A stretch of 55,235 nucleotides of DNA from JBIOJM01 sp044450785 (GTDB taxonomy: Bacteria; Planctomycetota; Planctomycetia; Isosphaerales; Isosphaeraceae), in assembly GCA_044450785.1 (NCBI GenBank), contig JBIOJM010000018.1:1-55235 (forward strand). The letters are read 5' to 3'. Below are positions 54,019 through 55,235 of the stretch, piece after piece. The notes beneath the pieces are model-generated. The model had not been told where the DNA came from. It saw nothing but the letters and a program-made list of their open reading frames with translations, and searched no databases. Numbering within the stretch: the first letter of the stretch is position 1; each line of letters opens with the position of its first letter. A program made the position numbers and the translations under genes.

Positions 54019-55158
54019 TTACCGATCGCGTACCCAGCGGCCATCGACACAGACGTTTTCGAGCACGAACCCGCTGGGCTCGGGCCGGCGGAAGATCACG
54101 AAGCTCGCCGGCTGGCCGGGGGCGAGGCTCGGCTCGGGGCGGCCGAGGAGACGTGCCGGGTTGCTCGTGACGGCGGCAGCCGCCTGCTCGATCGTCCAGC
54201 CGGCGGCGGCCAGCAGGTTCCGCAAACCGGTTTCGAGCCCCTGGTTCGAGCCGGCCAGGTAGGGTGTACCCGCCACGACGATCTTGCCCGAAGGTTCGAT
54301 GGCCCACTCACCGTAAACGCCGGGAGGCAAGCCGGCCAGCGGGCTGGCATCGCTGACCAGAATGGTCCGCGCCGACCCTTTCGCGCGCGCCAGCACGCGC
54401 AGGGTCGCGGGATCGAGATGGTGGCCGTCGGCGATGAATGAGGCCCACAGCTCGTCGAGGCCAGCCTGGTCCCAGATCGGGTTGGGGTGGCGTGGCAGCG
54501 GCGAGGCGATGCCGTTGCCCAGGTGCGTGCTCAAACGGGCGCCGGCTAGGGCGGCGGCGCGGATCGACGGGCCGGCGGCGGCGGTATGCCCCAGGGCAAT
54601 CACGACCCCGCACGACGTTGCCCGACGGATGAACTCGATCGCTCCGGTCCGCTCCGGCGCCAGGGTCATCAAGGCGATCCGGTGGCCCGCGGCCTGCTGA
54701 AGCTCCTGGAACAATTCCCAGTCGGGATCGCGGATCGCCGATGCGGGGTGCGCGCCGCGGTAACCGTCGAGCTCTGAGATGAAGGGCCCCTCGAGGTGGA
54801 TTCCGATGACCCGCGCGGCGACGTCGGGGAACGAATCGCAGGCGGACGCGATCGTCCGCAGACCATGCAGCAGGTGCTCGTGGGGCGCCGTGATCAGCGT
54901 CGGGCACAGCCGGGCCGTACCCAGAATTGCCTGCTCCCGGACGATCGCGGCGGCTTGCTCGACCGTGAGGTCCGGACTCGAGAACGAATGTCCCCCGCGG
55001 CCGTTGACCTGGATGTCCCAGAACGCGGGTGCGACCCAATCGTCCGCGGGTGTGACCTCGGTCGGGCCATTGATCGTTCGGACCGAGCCCAACAGCCCTT
55101 CGGCCAGGTCGAGCTCGATCCAGGACGAACTGCGGTAATCGCGCGCGACGGCTCTCAT
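54019..55158 (-). CDS. nagA: N-acetylglucosamine-6-phosphate deacetylase-like amidohydrolase
   Basis: The 379-residue protein follows the NagA fold: VAPAFWDIQVNGRGGHSF at the start, IGIHLEGPFISELDGYRGAH with the metal-binding Glu, ALGHTAA with a metal-binding His, RLSTHLGNGIASPLPR (His), ADGHHLDPATLRVL and VSDASPLAGL with the catalytic Asp. NagA proteins deacetylate GlcNAc-6-phosphate in amino-sugar use. The usual HLFNAM motif is THLGNGI here, so substrate specificity may differ. No nagB or transporter is adjacent. The start ATG 55158 is immediately preceded by a heptamer repeat tract, so a normal ribosome-binding site is missing. Confidence 0.8.
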   Translation of the reverse strand: MRAVARDYRSSSWIELDLAEGLLGSVRTINGPTEVTPADDWVAPAFWDIQVNGRGGHSFSSPDLTVEQAAAIVREQAILGTARLCPTLITAPHEHLLHGLRTIASACDSFPDVAARVIGIHLEGPFISELDGYRGAHPASAIRDPDWELFQELQQAAGHRIALMTLAPERTGAIEFIRRATSCGVVIALGHTAAAGPSIRAAALAGARLSTHLGNGIASPLPRHPNPIWDQAGLDELWASFIADGHHLDPATLRVLARAKGSARTILVSDASPLAGLPPGVYGEWAIEPSGKIVVAGTPYLAGSNQGLETGLRNLLAAAGWTIEQAAAAVTSNPARLLGRPEPSLAPGQPASFVIFRRPEPSGFVLENVCVDGRWVRDR

Positions 55159-55161
55159 CTG

Positions 55162-55217
55162 TCAGTGTTCAGTGTTCAGTGTTCAGTCTTCAGTGTTCAG
55201 TGTTCAGTGTTCAGTGT
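55162..55217. repeat. Heptamer tandem repeat TCAGTGT x8
   Basis: Eight 7-bp units (one reads TCAGTCT) directly upstream of the NagA-like start codon, in the leader region. It is the longest of the heptamer tracts in the window. Confidence 0.88.
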
Positions 55218-55235
55218 TGCCGGTCCTTCTTCCGC

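Noticed and set aside
49750..54022. 14-bp direct repeat (GACTGAACGGTTAC) on both sides of the three-gene signalling operon
   Set aside because: It looks like the flank of a mobile module, but in a 55-kb window several chance 14-mer pairs are expected, and neither copy shows any further element.

Overview
The window is high-GC bacterial DNA that reads as a planctomycete, most likely of the Isosphaeraceae type. This is inferred from gene content, not from a marker gene. The indicators are a PEP-CTERM protein, MJ0042-type zinc ribbons joined to HEAT repeats, a TPR-bearing Ser/Thr kinase paired with an ECF sigma factor, an ECF sigma factor with a membrane-spanning extension, a DUF1080 protein, and three large secreted proteins that share an N-terminal 'LExR..(L)LS' box. 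No rRNA, tRNA, CRISPR array or intact insertion sequence was found.

Layout. 1-584: 3' part of a PEP-CTERM gene. 585-2038: a palindromic repeat and a decayed reading frame. 2039-3157: Gfo/Idh/MocA oxidoreductase. 3572-5539: ECF sigma factor and membrane anti-sigma factor. 5589-11491: tightly packed ABC-exporter operon (ATPase, permease, GldG-like, DUF4340). 11632-14538: WD40/HEAT protein and a small overlapping gene pair that may be a toxin remnant and its partner. 14662-16287: def-fmt. 16462-18129: secreted TPR protein. 18368-21356: dockerin-bearing vanadium haloperoxidase and small membrane proteins. 21489-25679: M28 peptidase and zinc-ribbon/HEAT protein. 26096-27850: ECF sigma factor with TM and surface domain. 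27907-34416: large ABC-2 permease, glnE and a DUF1080 protein. 34837-37169: SUKH-like protein and miaB. 37685-39238: hpnR, the hopanoid C-3 methylase. 39387-40734: a hypothetical gene and a broken Rpn-like copy. 40788-44550: two large repeat-built secreted proteins, the second frameshifted. 44878-48378: ECF sigma factor and Ser/Thr kinase-TPR operon. 48677-49546: intact Rpn/DUF4351-like gene. 49782-53876: three overlapping signalling genes (histidine kinase, response regulator, REC-PAS-GGDEF-EAL). 54019-55158: NagA-like deacetylase.

Themes. The window is rich in envelope and signalling functions: three sigma factors, one anti-sigma factor, one Ser/Thr kinase, one two-component/c-di-GMP module and several secreted proteins. 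Housekeeping genes (def, fmt, glnE, miaB) are scattered among them. The less ordinary observations are hpnR, heptanucleotide tandem repeats at several gene ends, a two-part motif with an identical 17-nt spacer upstream of two genes, a duplicated and partly destroyed Rpn-like gene whose intact copy carries a 32-bp direct repeat, and several genes broken by a frameshift or an in-frame stop.
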